From: Pseudarthrobacter sp. C4D7
GTDB taxonomy: Bacteria; Actinomycetota; Actinomycetes; Actinomycetales; Micrococcaceae
Reading direction: 5' to 3'
NCBI RefSeq assembly: GCF_013359725.1
Contig: NZ_JABFMW010000007.1
Location: 62,001-126,000 of the forward strand
DNA: 64,000 nt
The stretch's first letter is position 1. Every line of letters starts with the position of its first letter. The position numbers and the translations under genes are program-made. Positions 45,680 through 55,059 of this stretch are shown piece after piece. The notes under the pieces are model-generated. The model was not told where the DNA came from. It searched no databases and saw only the letters and a list, made by a program, of their open reading frames with translations.

Positions 45680-48301
45680 ATGGCTGAAGACACGCAGGGT
45701 ACAGACACGCCCACCACCGCCCCCATCAACGTTCCGGACAAGCCGGCCCTCGAAGGCCTCGAAGCCGCGCTCACCCGGCGCTGGCTGGCCGAGGGAACCT
45801 ACAAGTTCAATCCCGACACCACCCGGGAACAGGTCTACTCGATCGACACTCCCCCGCCCACCGCGTCGGGCTCCCTGCATGTGGGGCACATGTTCTCCTT
45901 CACCCAGACGGACGTCCAGGCCCGCTACATGCGCATGACCGGCAAGAACGTCTTCTACCCCATGGGCTGGGATGACAACGGACTGCCCACCGAACGCCGC
46001 GTCCAGAATTACTATGGCGTCCGCTGCGATCCCGCCATCCCATACAACGCCGACTACCGGCCGCCTGCGCAGCCGGCCAAGAACCAGCGCGACTTTGACG
46101 TCGTGTCCCGGCAGAACTTCATCGAACTCTGCGAGGAACTGGCTGTAGAGGATGAGAAGGTCTTCGAGAACCTGTTCCAGACGCTGGGCCTGTCCGTCGA
46201 CTGGGACCTCACCTACCGCACCATCGATGACACCTCCCGCGCGGTGTCCCAGCGCGCGTTCCTGGCCAACCTGGCCGCCGGGGACGCCTACATGGCCGAG
46301 GCACCCACCCTGTGGGACGTCACCTTCCGCACTGCCGTGGCGCAGGCCGAGCTGGAGGACCGCGAGGTTCCCGGCGCGTACTACCGCTACCCCTTCTTCA
46401 CCGAAGACGGGCAGAAGGTCTTCATCGAAACCACCCGCCCTGAGCTGCTGGCCGCGTGCGCTGCACTGGTGGCCAACCCCGACGACGAGCGGTACCAGCC
46501 GCTGTTCGGCAAGACCGTCACGTCGCCGCTGTTCGACGTGGAGCTTGAGGTCAAGGCCCACCCGCTGGCCAAGGCGGACAAGGGGTCCGGCATCGCCATG
46601 GTGTGTACCTTCGGCGACCTGACCGACGTCACCTGGTGGCGTGAACTCCAACTGCCCACCCGCGCCATCATGGGCCGCGACGGGCGCATCATCGCAGAAA
46701 CCCCCGAGTGGATCACCACCGAAGCGGGCAAGGAGGCCTACGCCGCCATCGCCGGAAAGACTGCCTTCTCCGCCAAGGAAGCCGTGGTGGAGCTGCTGAA
46801 GGAAGCCGGCCTGCTCGACGGCGAACCCAAGAAAATCACACACCCGGTGAACTTCTTCGAAAAGGGCGACAAGCCCCTGGAAGTTGTCACGTCCCGCCAG
46901 TGGTACATCCGCAACGGCGGCCGCGACGAGGACCGACGCGAACGCCTCATTGGCCGTGGCAAGGACATCGACTTCCACCCGTCCTTCATGCGCTCCCGCT
47001 ACGAAAACTGGATCGCGGGCCTGAACGGTGACTGGCTGGTCTCCCGTCAGCGCTTCTTCGGCGTGCCCATCCCGGTCTGGTACCCGCTCGATGCGCAGGG
47101 CAACCCGGACTACGACAACCCGGTCCTTCCCGCCGACGGGATGCTCCCGGTGGACCCCGCCGCGGACGCCGCCCCGGGCTTTGATGAGTCCCAGCGCGAC
47201 CAGCCCAACGGCTTCACGGGCGATGCCGACGTCCTGGACACCTGGGCCACGTCCTCCCTGACCCCGCAGATCGTGGGCGGCTGGAGCCGGGACGAGGACC
47301 TGTTCGCCAAGGTGTACCCCTTCGACCTGCGCCCGCAGGGCCACGACATCATCCGTACCTGGCTGTTCTCCTCGGTGGTCCGCGCGGACGCCCTCCAGGA
47401 CTGCGCGCCATGGAAGCACGCAGCCATCTCAGGGTGGATCCTTGACCCGGACCGCAAGAAGATGTCCAAGTCCAAGGGCAATGTGGTGGTCCCCACGGAC
47501 GTACTGAACGAGTACGGCTCCGACGCCGTGCGGTACTGGGCGGCCTCGGCACGCCTGGGCGCCGACACGGCCTACGAAATTGCGCAGATGAAGATCGGCC
47601 GCCGCCTGGCCATCAAGCTGCTGAACGCCTCCAAGTTCGTGCTGAACCTCGGCGCCACGGAGAACTCAGTGCTGTCGGCGGACCTGACGGTCCTGGCAAA
47701 TCCCCTTGACCGCGCCCTGCTGGCCCAGTTGGCCGACGTCGTGGCGCTCTCCACCAAGGCGTTCGACAACTACGACTACGCCCGCGCACTGCAGCTCACG
47801 GAGTCCTTCTTCTGGCAGTTCACCGACGACTACGTGGAGCTCATCAAGGACCGCGCGTACGGTGCCGCGGGCGAGGCCGAACAGGCCTCGGTGCTGGCCG
47901 CACTGGCCACCACGCTGGACACCCTGCTGCGGCTGTTTGCCCCGTTCCTGCCGTTCGCCACCGAGGAGGTCTGGAGCTGGTGGCGCAGCGGGTCCGTACA
48001 CCGCGCCGCATGGCCGGAGGCATTGGAGATTCCCGGCGGCGACACCACCATGCTCGCCACGGTGGGCGTGGCACTCAGCGGTGTGCGCAAGGCCAAGTCC
48101 GAAGCCAAGGTCAAGCAGCGCACCGAAGTGCTCTCTGCGACCATTGCTGCCCCGGAGGCACTGGCCGCACAGCTGCAGGCGGGCCTGGCTGATTTGAAGG
48201 CTGCGTCCAACGCCCGGGACATCTCCGTCGAGGTGGGCGACGGGGAACTCACCGTCACCGACGTTGCCCTGGCGCCCACTGACGAGCCTGCGAAGGCCTG
48301 A
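45680..48301 (+). CDS. valS: Valyl-tRNA synthetase
   Basis: This 873-residue class I synthetase charges tRNA-Val. H-V-G-H at residues 67-70, G-W-D-D-N-G-L-P-T-E at about 96-105, and K-M-S-K-S at 594-598. The editing domain lies between them, and a C-terminal coiled-coil tail is short (ends K-A). The sequence resembles the archaeal-like ValS lineage common in Actinobacteria. It is divergent from DUF488 and ends before an intrinsic terminator. No T-box is seen in the 70-bp upstream gap. Confidence 0.97.
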   Translation: MAEDTQGTDTPTTAPINVPDKPALEGLEAALTRRWLAEGTYKFNPDTTREQVYSIDTPPPTASGSLHVGHMFSFTQTDVQARYMRMTGKNVFYPMGWDDNGLPTERRVQNYYGVRCDPAIPYNADYRPPAQPAKNQRDFDVVSRQNFIELCEELAVEDEKVFENLFQTLGLSVDWDLTYRTIDDTSRAVSQRAFLANLAAGDAYMAEAPTLWDVTFRTAVAQAELEDREVPGAYYRYPFFTEDGQKVFIETTRPELLAACAALVANPDDERYQPLFGKTVTSPLFDVELEVKAHPLAKADKGSGIAMVCTFGDLTDVTWWRELQLPTRAIMGRDGRIIAETPEWITTEAGKEAYAAIAGKTAFSAKEAVVELLKEAGLLDGEPKKITHPVNFFEKGDKPLEVVTSRQWYIRNGGRDEDRRERLIGRGKDIDFHPSFMRSRYENWIAGLNGDWLVSRQRFFGVPIPVWYPLDAQGNPDYDNPVLPADGMLPVDPAADAAPGFDESQRDQPNGFTGDADVLDTWATSSLTPQIVGGWSRDEDLFAKVYPFDLRPQGHDIIRTWLFSSVVRADALQDCAPWKHAAISGWILDPDRKKMSKSKGNVVVPTDVLNEYGSDAVRYWAASARLGADTAYEIAQMKIGRRLAIKLLNASKFVLNLGATENSVLSADLTVLANPLDRALLAQLADVVALSTKAFDNYDYARALQLTESFFWQFTDDYVELIKDRAYGAAGEAEQASVLAALATTLDTLLRLFAPFLPFATEEVWSWWRSGSVHRAAWPEALEIPGGDTTMLATVGVALSGVRKAKSEAKVKQRTEVLSATIAAPEALAAQLQAGLADLKAASNARDISVEVGDGELTVTDVALAPTDEPAKA

Positions 48302-48342
48302 TACCGGCACGGTTCAAGCCTGGGCGTGTTCCGGGCAAAGGG

Positions 48343-48386
48343 GAAGCCCCATCAGCGTTTTGCCGTTGGTGGGGCTTCGACTTTTT
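48343..48386 (+). terminator. Intrinsic terminator of valS
   Basis: GAAGCCCCA (48343-48351) pairs with TGGGGCTTC (48370-48378), followed by GAC and TTTTT at 48382-48386. Confidence 0.88.
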
Positions 48387-48444
48387 CGGCCATCCGGTGA
48401 CGTGCTCTGATGGTCTGGCAGGATCCGCTGACTTTCAGGTCTTA

Positions 48445-48567
48445 CTACCCCGTCACTGGTAGCTTGCAGTCGACTTTGCCGATGGCTGCGTCGAGATACA
48501 CATCACTGAATCTTTGGTTCCTGCGTCCCCTTCTTTCGAAGTGGTAGGAACCATTGTTCTCCTCCGC
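48445..48567 (-). pseudogene. Possible coding remnant
   Basis: On the minus strand a 40-codon open stretch without a clear start reads N-G-S-Y-H-F-E-R-R-G and later F-S-D-V-Y-L-D-A-A-I before a TAG. The composition is protein-like and clearly lower in GC than its neighbours. It has no RBS, and its 5' side runs into a hairpin. It could be the 3' scar of a lost gene. I do not recognise the family, and chance is possible. Confidence 0.25.
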
Positions 48568-48577
48568 AGGTCCACGT

Positions 48578-48627
48578 GCAAGGGCCCCGGAAAAACTACA
48601 ATCAGGTAGTTTTCCCAGGGCCCTTGC
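48578..48627. terminator. Two-step hairpin terminator
   Basis: The outer stem GCAAGGGCCC/GGGCCCTTGC (48578-48587 with 48618-48627) and inner stem AAAACTAC/GTAGTTTT (48592-48599 with 48606-48613) form one long hairpin. It lies downstream of the DsbA-like gene on the minus strand and can also back up the valS terminator. Confidence 0.8.
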
Positions 48628-48667
48628 GGAGCGGCTGCGCGCCGCGTTCAGCGGTCCGGCCGGAAGC

Positions 48668-49282
48668 TCAGTCGAACTCGGGGCTTTCCGTACGGCTGCG
48701 CTTCAGTTCGAAAAAATGCGGATATGCGGCGATGGTTGTGGTGGCGTCCCAGATCCTGCCGGCGTCTTCTCCACGGGGGATGCGGGTCAGGACCGGTCCG
48801 AAGAACGCTGTTCCGTTGAAGGCAACCACGGGGGTTCCCACATCCTGGCCCACCAGGGAAATGCCTTCCTCGTGGCTCGCCCGCAGCTGCTGGTCGTAGG
48901 CGTCCGTCGCAGCGGCATCCGCGAGGGAAGCGGGGAGGCCGCACTCTGCAAGCGCCTTGGCGATGACCTGGGTCCGATCCTTCTCGCCCTGGTTGTGGAT
49001 CAAGGTTCCCATGGAGTCATAGAGCGGCTTGATGACCTGCGGCCCGTGTTCTTCGCTGGCCGCGATGATCACCCGGACCATGCCCCACGCGTTGTCCATG
49101 GATTCGCGGTAGCCGGGTTCCAGGTCGCGCCCTTCGTTCAGGACGGCAAGGCTCATCACGTGCCATTCCGTCTCGATGTCCCGGACAGCTTCCACTTCCC
49201 CGATCCAGCGGGACGTGACCCACGCGAACGGGCAGAGGGGGTCGAACCAGAAATCGGCTTTGTTTTTTGCAGGGGAAGTCAC
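48668..49282 (-). CDS. DsbA-family protein, Rv2466c-like (mycothiol-linked)
   Basis: This 204-residue thioredoxin-fold protein closely resembles M. tuberculosis Rv2466c, a mycothiol-dependent nitroreductase. Shared segments are D-F-W-F-D-P-L-C-P at the start, V-M-S-L-A-V-L-N-E, and F-F-G-P-V-L-T-R-I-P-R-G-E and P-H-F-F-E-L-K-R-x-R-T-E at the end. The active site is C17-P-F-A20: the second cysteine of C-x-x-C is replaced by Ala, so it should act through one cysteine, perhaps with mycothiol. GTG start with AGAGGA upstream. It is cytosolic (no signal peptide) and 14 nt downstream of clpX. Confidence 0.92.
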   Translation of the reverse strand: MTSPAKNKADFWFDPLCPFAWVTSRWIGEVEAVRDIETEWHVMSLAVLNEGRDLEPGYRESMDNAWGMVRVIIAASEEHGPQVIKPLYDSMGTLIHNQGEKDRTQVIAKALAECGLPASLADAAATDAYDQQLRASHEEGISLVGQDVGTPVVAFNGTAFFGPVLTRIPRGEDAGRIWDATTTIAAYPHFFELKRSRTESPEFD

Positions 49283-49296
49283 AGAGGTCCTCTCGG

Positions 49297-50577
49297 TCAG
49301 GCAGACTTGCGGCGCTTGGCCACGTGCGGCACCATGGTGGGCTCGGCCCCGCGAAGCACCACATCTTCGGTGATCACCACGCTGGCCACGTCCTCACGGC
49401 TGGGAAGATCGAACATTACGGGGAGCAGGACTTCTTCCAGGATTGCGCGCAGGCCACGGGCTCCGGTGCCCCGTTCCAGCGCCTGGTCGGCGATGGCTTC
49501 CAGGGCGGTGTCGTCGAAGACCAGCTCCACGCCGTCGATCTGGAACATCTTCTGGTACTGCTTCACCAGGGCGTTCTTGGGGGTGGACAGGATCTGGATC
49601 AGGGCATCGCGGTCCAGGTTGGACACGGTGGTGATGACCGGGAGCCTGCCGATAAATTCCGGGATCAGGCCGAACTTCAGCAGGTCCTCCGGCATGACCT
49701 CACCGTAGGAGTCCACCTTCTTGCTTGCCTCATTCAGTGGGGCACCGAAACCAATGCCCTTGCGGCCGGAGCGGGAGCCAATGATCTCTTCCAGGCCCGC
49801 GAAGGCACCGGCCACGATGAACAGGACGTTCGTGGTGTCGATCTGGATGAATTCCTGGTGCGGGTGCTTGCGTCCGCCCTGCGGCGGTACCGAGGCAACC
49901 GTCCCTTCCAGGATCTTCAGGAGGGCCTGCTGGACACCTTCGCCGGAGACGTCACGGGTAATGGAGGGGTTCTCGCTTTTGCGGGAGATCTTGTCGATCT
50001 CATCGATGTAGATGATGCCCTGTTCGGCCTTCTTGACGTCGTAGTCAGCGGCCTGGATGAGCTTGAGGAGGATGTTTTCCACGTCCTCGCCCACATAGCC
50101 AGCCTCCGTCAGGGCGGTGGCATCAGCGACGGCGAACGGCACGTTCAGGCGGCGGGCAAGGGTCTGGGCGAGGTAGGTCTTGCCGCAGCCGGTGGGACCG
50201 ATGAGGAGGATGTTCGACTTGGCGATCTCGACGTCGTCGTGGTGCCCGCCGTCCCCCAGGTTCCCGGACTTGGGCGCGTGGCCCGCCTGAATGCGCTTGT
50301 AGTGGTTGTAGACCGCGACGGCGAGGGAGCGCTTGGCAGGCTCCTGGCCGATGACATATTCCTGCAGGAAGTCGAAGATTTCACGCGGCTTGGGCAGTTC
50401 GAAACTGCCGAGGTCAGCGACCTCCGCGAGCTCCTCTTCGATGATTTCGTTGCACAACTCGATGCACTCATCGCAGATGTAGACACCGGGGCCGGCAATG
50501 AGCTTGCGCACCTGCTTCTGGCTCTTTCCGCAGAAAGAGCACTTCAGCAGATCCGTGCTCTCGCCAATCCGAGCCAT
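49297..50577 (-). CDS. clpX: ATP-dependent protease ATPase subunit ClpX
   Basis: This 426-residue AAA+ unfoldase feeds substrates to ClpP. The N-terminal zinc-binding domain has cysteines at 13, 16, 35 and 38 (C-S-F-C and C-D-E-C). Walker A is G-P-T-G-C-G-K-T and Walker B I-I-Y-I-D-E-I-D. The ClpP-docking I-G-F loop (K-G-I-G-F-G-A) is present. The ATG at 50577 has AGGGG 8 nt before it; earlier in-frame codons are not family-like. It has its own promoter after a terminator that ends clpP1P2. Confidence 0.98.
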   Translation of the reverse strand: MARIGESTDLLKCSFCGKSQKQVRKLIAGPGVYICDECIELCNEIIEEELAEVADLGSFELPKPREIFDFLQEYVIGQEPAKRSLAVAVYNHYKRIQAGHAPKSGNLGDGGHHDDVEIAKSNILLIGPTGCGKTYLAQTLARRLNVPFAVADATALTEAGYVGEDVENILLKLIQAADYDVKKAEQGIIYIDEIDKISRKSENPSITRDVSGEGVQQALLKILEGTVASVPPQGGRKHPHQEFIQIDTTNVLFIVAGAFAGLEEIIGSRSGRKGIGFGAPLNEASKKVDSYGEVMPEDLLKFGLIPEFIGRLPVITTVSNLDRDALIQILSTPKNALVKQYQKMFQIDGVELVFDDTALEAIADQALERGTGARGLRAILEEVLLPVMFDLPSREDVASVVITEDVVLRGAEPTMVPHVAKRRKSA

Positions 50578-50668
50578 ATATGAACCCCTTAGTATCCTGC
50601 TGCCAGGCAGCGCTGCACCATTGCTGAAATCTTTCCCGGCCGGCACGGCCCGGTTTGTGACAACATCC

Positions 50669-50674
50669 ACTCTA
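50669..50674 (-). promoter_or_regulatory. -10 box of clpX
   Basis: On the minus strand TAGAGT would start a transcript near 50662, giving a leader of about 85 nt for clpX. It lies between the clpP2 terminator and clpX, so clpX can be expressed separately from clpP1P2. Confidence 0.45.
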
Positions 50675-50700
50675 GGTCACATTCGGCCCGGAGGGTGGAA

Positions 50701-50745
50701 GGAAAAGGCCGGTGCGGCCAAATGAACTGGCCGCACCGGCTTTTG
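50701..50745 (-). terminator. Terminator after clpP2
   Basis: GCCGGTGCGGCCA (50708-50720) pairs with TGGCCGCACCGGC (50728-50740). On the minus strand the stem is followed by CTTTTCC. The stem is perfect over 13 bp. Confidence 0.82.
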
Positions 50746-50752
50746 GTACTGC

Positions 50753-51412
50753 TTAGCGCGTGATCGCCTGGGGCTTGATCTTGCGGGAATCAAGAACCTG
50801 GTCGATGAGGCCGTAAGCCTGGGCCTCGTCGGCGGTGAGGATCTTGTCGCGCTCGATGTCGTTGTTGACCTGCTCCGACGTGCGGCCGGAGTGCTGGGCC
50901 AGGGTGTCCTCGAGCCAGGAGCGCATGCGCATGACCTCTGCAGCCTGGATTTCCAGGTCGGAGGCCTGGCCGCCCTGGCCGCCGGACAGCGCCGGCTGGT
51001 GGATCAGCACGCGGGCGTTGGGCAGGGCCAGGCGTTTGCCGGGGGTGCCGGCTGCCAGCAGGACGGCGGCCGCGCTGGCTGCCTGGCCCAGGCAGACCGT
51101 CTGGATCTCCGGACGGATGTACTGCATGGTGTCGTAGATCGCCGTCATGGCCGTGAACGAACCGCCGGGCGAGTTGATGTACAGCGTAATGTCGCGGTCC
51201 GGGTCAGTGGACTCCAGGACCAGCAGCTGGGCCATGATGTCGTCAGCGGAGGCGTCGTCCACCTGCACGCCGAGGAAGATGATGCGGTCCTCGAAGAGCT
51301 TGGTGTACGGGTCCTGGCGCTTGAAGCCGTAGGGGGTGCGTTCCTCGAACTGCGGCAGGACGTAGCGGCTGGACGGAAGATTGCCGGCTGACCACCCGAA
51401 GTTGTAGTTCAT
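50753..51412 (-). CDS. clpP2: ATP-dependent Clp protease proteolytic subunit, ClpP2
   Basis: This 219-residue serine protease subunit forms a hetero-tetradecamer with ClpP1, which actinobacteria need for activity. It contains Y-I-N-S-P-G-G-S, the catalytic Ser in G-Q-A-A-S-A-A-A-V and catalytic His in L-I-H-Q-P. ATG at 51412; longer upstream codons overlap clpP1. It lies 38 nt after clpP1 in one operon. Confidence 0.96.
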   Translation of the reverse strand: MNYNFGWSAGNLPSSRYVLPQFEERTPYGFKRQDPYTKLFEDRIIFLGVQVDDASADDIMAQLLVLESTDPDRDITLYINSPGGSFTAMTAIYDTMQYIRPEIQTVCLGQAASAAAVLLAAGTPGKRLALPNARVLIHQPALSGGQGGQASDLEIQAAEVMRMRSWLEDTLAQHSGRTSEQVNNDIERDKILTADEAQAYGLIDQVLDSRKIKPQAITR

Positions 51413-51450
51413 TGTGTTTGCTCCTGATCGAAAGGGGTTCTGGATGCCGG

Positions 51451-52098
51451 TTAGTTCTGGGAGGCTGATTCGCCGGAGCCGTTGGACGTTCCGCCGCCGC
51501 CTGAGACGGATCCCGCGTGCGCGGCGATCTTGTCGAAGAAACCGTATTCGAGGGCTTCTGTGGCGGTGAACCACTTGTCGCGGTCGTTGTCCTTGAGGAT
51601 GGTTTCAACGGTCTGGCCGGTCTGTTCGGCGGTGAGTTCCGCCATGACCTTTTTCATGTGCAGGATGAGTTCAGCCTGGATCTTGATATCCGAGGCGGTG
51701 CCGCCAATGCCGCCGGAGGGCTGGTGCATCAGCACGCGGGCGTTGGGGGTGGCGTAGCGCTTGCCCTTGGTGCCGGAGGAGAGCAGGAACTGCCCCATGG
51801 ACGCGGCCAGGCCGGTGGCGACGGTGACGACGTCGTTGGGGATGAACTGCATGGTGTCATAGATGGCCATGCCCGCCGTGACGGAGCCGCCGGGCGAGTT
51901 GATGTAGAGGTAGATGTCCTTCTCGGGGTTCTCGGCCGAGAGCAGGAGCAGCTGCGAGCAGATCGCGTTGGCGTTGTCGTCACGCACCTCCGAGCCCAGC
52001 CAGATGATCCGCTCCTTGAGAAGGCGGTTGTAAATGTAGTTGTCCTGGGCTGCAGGATCGACGGTCGCCATCCGGGGGGCCTCTGAGTGCTGTGACAT
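51451..52098 (-). CDS. clpP1: ATP-dependent Clp protease proteolytic subunit, ClpP1
   Basis: This 215-residue protease subunit has Y-I-N-S-P-G-G-S, the catalytic Ser in [10 protein letters not shown] and His in M-H-Q-P-S-G-G. Its C-terminal tail is Gly/Ser-rich. It heads the clpP1-clpP2 operon, and a ClgR-like box stands about 100 bp upstream. ClpP1 is distinguished from ClpP2 by operon position and the G-A-A-S-M context. Confidence 0.96.
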   Translation of the reverse strand: MSQHSEAPRMATVDPAAQDNYIYNRLLKERIIWLGSEVRDDNANAICSQLLLLSAENPEKDIYLYINSPGGSVTAGMAIYDTMQFIPNDVVTVATGLAASMGQFLLSSGTKGKRYATPNARVLMHQPSGGIGGTASDIKIQAELILHMKKVMAELTAEQTGQTVETILKDNDRDKWFTATEALEYGFFDKIAAHAGSVSGGGGTSNGSGESASQN

Positions 52099-52197
52099 GT
52101 TTACTTACCTCTCACTGGTGACGGTGACATCACTGAAAATCACTACTTGGACACTAACCGGTTTCACGGGTGTTTTGTTCGCGCACCGACGGCTGTT

Positions 52198-52208
52198 CGC
52201 TGACGGCG
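52198..52208. promoter_or_regulatory. ClgR box upstream of clpP1P2
   Basis: CGCTGACGGCG fits the C. glutamicum ClgR consensus CGC-Y-N-A-N-R-GCG at every fixed position. It lies 100 bp upstream of the clpP1 start, just upstream of a plausible promoter (-10 TTAGTG near 52159-52164). ClgR activates clp genes under proteotoxic stress. The clgR gene itself is not in this window. Confidence 0.7.
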
Positions 52209-52251
52209 CACGATCATCGAACCGGAAGCGGACAACTTCCGCTCCAACGCG

Positions 52252-52286
52252 AACGGCCCCCGGATCCAGGGGATCCAGGGGCCGTT
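52252..52286 (-). terminator. Hairpin terminator after tig
   Basis: AACGGCCCC (52252-52260) and GGGGCCGTT (52278-52286) form a 9-bp stem with an inner GGATCC repeat. It lies 19 nt after the tig stop and has no T-run. Confidence 0.65.
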
Positions 52287-52304
52287 GCTGCGGTTCAGTA
52301 AGGA

Positions 52305-53687
52305 CTATGCCTTGGCGTCTTCGGCGTCGACAACCTCTGCCTCGGCGGCTTCGGTTGCGTCAGCGTCGGCTGCTTCCGCGGCGGGTGCTTCCTCGCCGGC
52401 GGGGCGGACGAAGTCGCTCAGGTCAACAGCCTTGCCGTCGGTGTCGGTCACGGTGGCCTGGCCCAGGACGACGGCCAGTGCCTTGCGGCGGCGGACCTCG
52501 GAAACCATCATGGGGACCTGGCCGCTCTGATCGATGATCTGGGCGAACTGGTTCGGGTCCATGCCGTACTGGCTGGCCGTGGTGACGATGTAGTCGATCA
52601 GCTCGTTCTGGCTGACGTTGACTTCTTCCTTCTCCGCGATGGCGTCGAGGATGATCTCGTTCTGGAAGGCGCGGGCCGTGTTGGCGCGGACCTCTTCGCG
52701 GTGCTCCTCGGTGTCGTGCTCGCCGTCGCCGTGGCCGTTGCCCTCCTGGAAGTGGGCTTCGAGCTGCTCTTCGACGACGGAGTCCGGAACGGGAACCTCG
52801 ACGAGTTCCACCAGCTTGTCCAGGACCTTGTCGCGGGCTTCAACGCCCTGCTCCACGATCTTGGATTCAGCGGCCTGCTTGGCCAGGTCTTCGCGGAGTT
52901 CGGCGAGGGTGTCGAACTCGGAGGCCAGCTGGGCGAAGTCGTCGTTCGCTTCGGGCAGTTCGCGTTCCTTGACGGCCTTCACCACAACCTTGACCTGGGC
53001 GGCTTCGCCGGCGTGGTCGCCACCAACCAGGGTGGTGTCGAAGATGGCGTCCTCGTCGGCGCTGAGGCCGGTCACGGCTTCGTCCATGCCCTCAAGCATG
53101 GTGCCGGCGCCAACCTGGTAGGACAGGCCGGCAGCGGAGTCGACCTCTTCGCCGTCGATCGTGGCGGTGATGTCGATGGTGAGGAAGTCACCATCGGCGG
53201 CGGGACGGTCAACGGACTTCAGGGTGCCGAAGCGTCCGCGGAGTTCGTCCAGGGCCTTGTCCACGTCGGCGTCGGAGGATTCCGCAGCTGCAACCTGGAC
53301 CTCGATGCCGGCGTAGTCCGGGAGTTCGATTTCGGGGCGGACGTCAACCTCGGCAGCGAACTTCAGGCCACCGTCGGTAGCGGAGGGATCGGGGACCTCG
53401 GTGATCTCCACCTCGGGACGGCTCAGCGGGCGGATGCCGGATTCCTGCACGGCAGCCTGGTACCAGCCATTGAGGCCGTCGTTGATCGCGGTTTCCAGGA
53501 CGTAGCCACGGCCGACGCGCTGGTCGATCAGCTTGGCGGGAACCTTGCCCTTGCGGAACCCGGGGACCTGGATCTGCGACGCAACAGTCTTGTAGGCCGA
53601 GTCGATGCTGGGCTTCAGTTCCTCAAAGGGGACCTCAACATTGAGCTTGACCCGCGTGGGGGTGAGGTTCTCGACAGCGCTCTTCAC
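52305..53687 (-). CDS. tig: Trigger factor chaperone
   Basis: This 460-residue ribosome-bound peptidyl-prolyl isomerase and chaperone folds nascent chains. The N-terminal ribosome-binding signature G-F-R-K-G-K lies at about residues 44-49. The FKBP domain is about 155-240, and a helical C-terminal domain with an acidic Ala/Glu tail follows. The ATG has no strong RBS. It precedes clpP1P2X as in most bacteria, linking folding to degradation. Confidence 0.97.
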   Translation of the reverse strand: MKSAVENLTPTRVKLNVEVPFEELKPSIDSAYKTVASQIQVPGFRKGKVPAKLIDQRVGRGYVLETAINDGLNGWYQAAVQESGIRPLSRPEVEITEVPDPSATDGGLKFAAEVDVRPEIELPDYAGIEVQVAAAESSDADVDKALDELRGRFGTLKSVDRPAADGDFLTIDITATIDGEEVDSAAGLSYQVGAGTMLEGMDEAVTGLSADEDAIFDTTLVGGDHAGEAAQVKVVVKAVKERELPEANDDFAQLASEFDTLAELREDLAKQAAESKIVEQGVEARDKVLDKLVELVEVPVPDSVVEEQLEAHFQEGNGHGDGEHDTEEHREEVRANTARAFQNEIILDAIAEKEEVNVSQNELIDYIVTTASQYGMDPNQFAQIIDQSGQVPMMVSEVRRRKALAVVLGQATVTDTDGKAVDLSDFVRPAGEEAPAAEAADADATEAAEAEVVDAEDAKA

Positions 53688-53768
53688 GGTCTAAGTACTC
53701 CTGGGTTGTGGGATGGGGTTTTCTGCAAACGCAATGTGTGTCCAGGCCTGCTGGTCCTGGCCGCAGAG

Positions 53769-53843
53769 TCGGGGTGACAGGATTTGAACCTGCGACTTCC
53801 TGCTCCCAAAGCAGGCGCTCTAGCCAAGCTGAGCTACACCCCG
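53769..53843 (-). tRNA. tRNA-Pro(TGG)
   Basis: A 75-nt cloverleaf with acceptor CGGGGTG/CACCCCG and anticodon loop TTTGGGA (anticodon TGG, reading CCA/CCG and others by wobble). T-loop TTCAAAT; CCA is not encoded. It lies 80 bp upstream of tig on the same strand. Confidence 0.96.
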
Positions 53844-53889
53844 TAAGTGCACAGGCAAGTCTACGGTGATACGCGCCGTGATTGCACAT

Positions 53890-53919
53890 TTGACACGTAG
53901 GCCATGGATTAGGTTTAGT
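53890..53919 (+). promoter_or_regulatory. Promoter of tRNA-Gly
   Basis: TTGACA (53890-53895) and TTTAGT (53914-53919) are 18 bp apart. The transcript would start about 50 nt before the tRNA. Confidence 0.6.
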
Positions 53920-53975
53920 TGTATCCGGCTTGAACAGCCAGCCCGGAGTTTCCGCTGATAAACGGATCTTCCTTC

Positions 53976-54049
53976 GGGGACGTAGCTTAATGGTAAAGCC
54001 TCAGTCTTCCAAACTGATTACGCGGGTTCGATTCCCGTCGTCCCCTCCA
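53976..54049 (+). tRNA. tRNA-Gly(TCC)
   Basis: A 74-nt sequence with acceptor GGGGACG/CGTCCCC, anticodon loop CTTCCAA (anticodon TCC) and T-loop TTCGATT. CCA is encoded (54047-54049), unlike in the other tRNAs of this window. It is followed at once by a strong terminator. Confidence 0.96.
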
Positions 54050-54056
54050 GGACAAC

Positions 54057-54089
54057 AAAAAAGGCCCCTCAGCTTGAGGGGCCTTTTTT
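54057..54089. terminator. Bidirectional intrinsic terminator
   Basis: A perfect 15-bp arm pair (54057-54071 with 54075-54089) has A6 on the left and T6 on the right. It ends tRNA-Gly on the plus strand and the Nei-type glycosylase gene on the minus strand. Confidence 0.95.
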
Positions 54090-54099
54090 GTCTGTCAGC

Positions 54100-55059
54100 C
54101 TAGGCCTGCGGTTGCTGGCAGAACGGGCACCAGTAGAGGTTCCGGCCGGCGAGGTCGGCCATGAGCACGATGGTGCGGCATACCCTGCAGGGCAGCCCGT
54201 GCCGTTTGTAGACGTAGTGGACGTCGTCGCGGCGCGGGAAACGGGCACTCTTGGCCGGCACCGGCTTCCCGGACGCGGCAGCCTTGGCGGCCGTGGTGCC
54301 ACTGAGCGTCCAATACTTTGGCGGGGTGGTGATGATCCGGCCGTCCGCCAAGCCGTCGTTCATCACAGCAACAATGTCGCGCCACAGCTTCCGGGCATCA
54401 CTGTCCGGAAGTGCGCTGCCCGGCAGCAACGGATCGAGCCGGCGGCGGAACAGGACCTCGGCGCGGTAGACATTCCCAACGCCGGCAATCACCTTCTGGT
54501 CCATGAGCAGCGCTGCCAGCGGCGTCTTCCGGGCCCGGATGTTGGCGGCGAACCGGCCGGCATCCCCGCGAAGGTTGCGCAGCGGATCAGGTCCCAGCCG
54601 GGCAAGGACGGCGTCCACCTCCGCGGCAGTAATGGTCTCGCAGGTGGTGGCCCCGCGAAGGTCCGCCCAGCCGTGGCTGCCTGCCAGCCGGACGCGCACG
54701 GCCCCGACGGGTGCCGGCGGACCCGCATAGGGCGTCCCGGCGTCGACGTCGCCGTCGGCGGACGTTTCCTGCTCCCCTACGCGCCGGGGAGCACCAATGC
54801 TGGACGCCCCGGCGAACGTGCTGTCACCCCCGAAGCTCCAGGCCCCATAGAGGCCAAGGTGCACATGCAGCACCAGCGCGTTGTCGAAGTGGAGGAACAG
54901 GTGCTTGCCGTGCGCCTCGGCGGCGACCATGGTGTGGCCGTCCAGCAGCGCCGCTCCCCCGGTGAACCGGCCCTGGGGACTGGACACAGCCAGCGCCTCG
55001 CCGGTGAACACATCGCCGAACTGGCGTGCGAGCCTGCGGACAGAATGGCCTTCGGGCAC
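54100..55059 (-). CDS. Fpg/Nei-family DNA glycosylase
   Basis: This 319-residue base-excision repair enzyme removes oxidised bases. After the start it reads P-E-G-H-S, giving the catalytic Pro2 and Glu3. The H2TH region carries the helix Q-K-V-I-A-G-V-G-N-V-Y-R-A-E. The zinc finger at the C-terminus has C-R-V-C and C-P-F-C. P-E-G-H-S points to the actinobacterial Nei group (Rv2464c-like) rather than Fpg (P-E-L-P-E). The start is GTG, overlapping the rpiB stop (TAGTG), so translation is coupled. Confidence 0.94.
   Translation of the reverse strand: MPEGHSVRRLARQFGDVFTGEALAVSSPQGRFTGGAALLDGHTMVAAEAHGKHLFLHFDNALVLHVHLGLYGAWSFGGDSTFAGASSIGAPRRVGEQETSADGDVDAGTPYAGPPAPVGAVRVRLAGSHGWADLRGATTCETITAAEVDAVLARLGPDPLRNLRGDAGRFAANIRARKTPLAALLMDQKVIAGVGNVYRAEVLFRRRLDPLLPGSALPDSDARKLWRDIVAVMNDGLADGRIITTPPKYWTLSGTTAAKAAASGKPVPAKSARFPRRDDVHYVYKRHGLPCRVCRTIVLMADLAGRNLYWCPFCQQPQA

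Larger units (their letters stand above)
48302..48667. other. Intergenic region after valS with two terminators
   Basis: The gap holds the valS terminator (48343-48386) and a large hairpin (48578-48627). Between them is a lower-GC stretch with a short open frame (48445-48567, minus) that may be a gene remnant. Confidence 0.6.
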
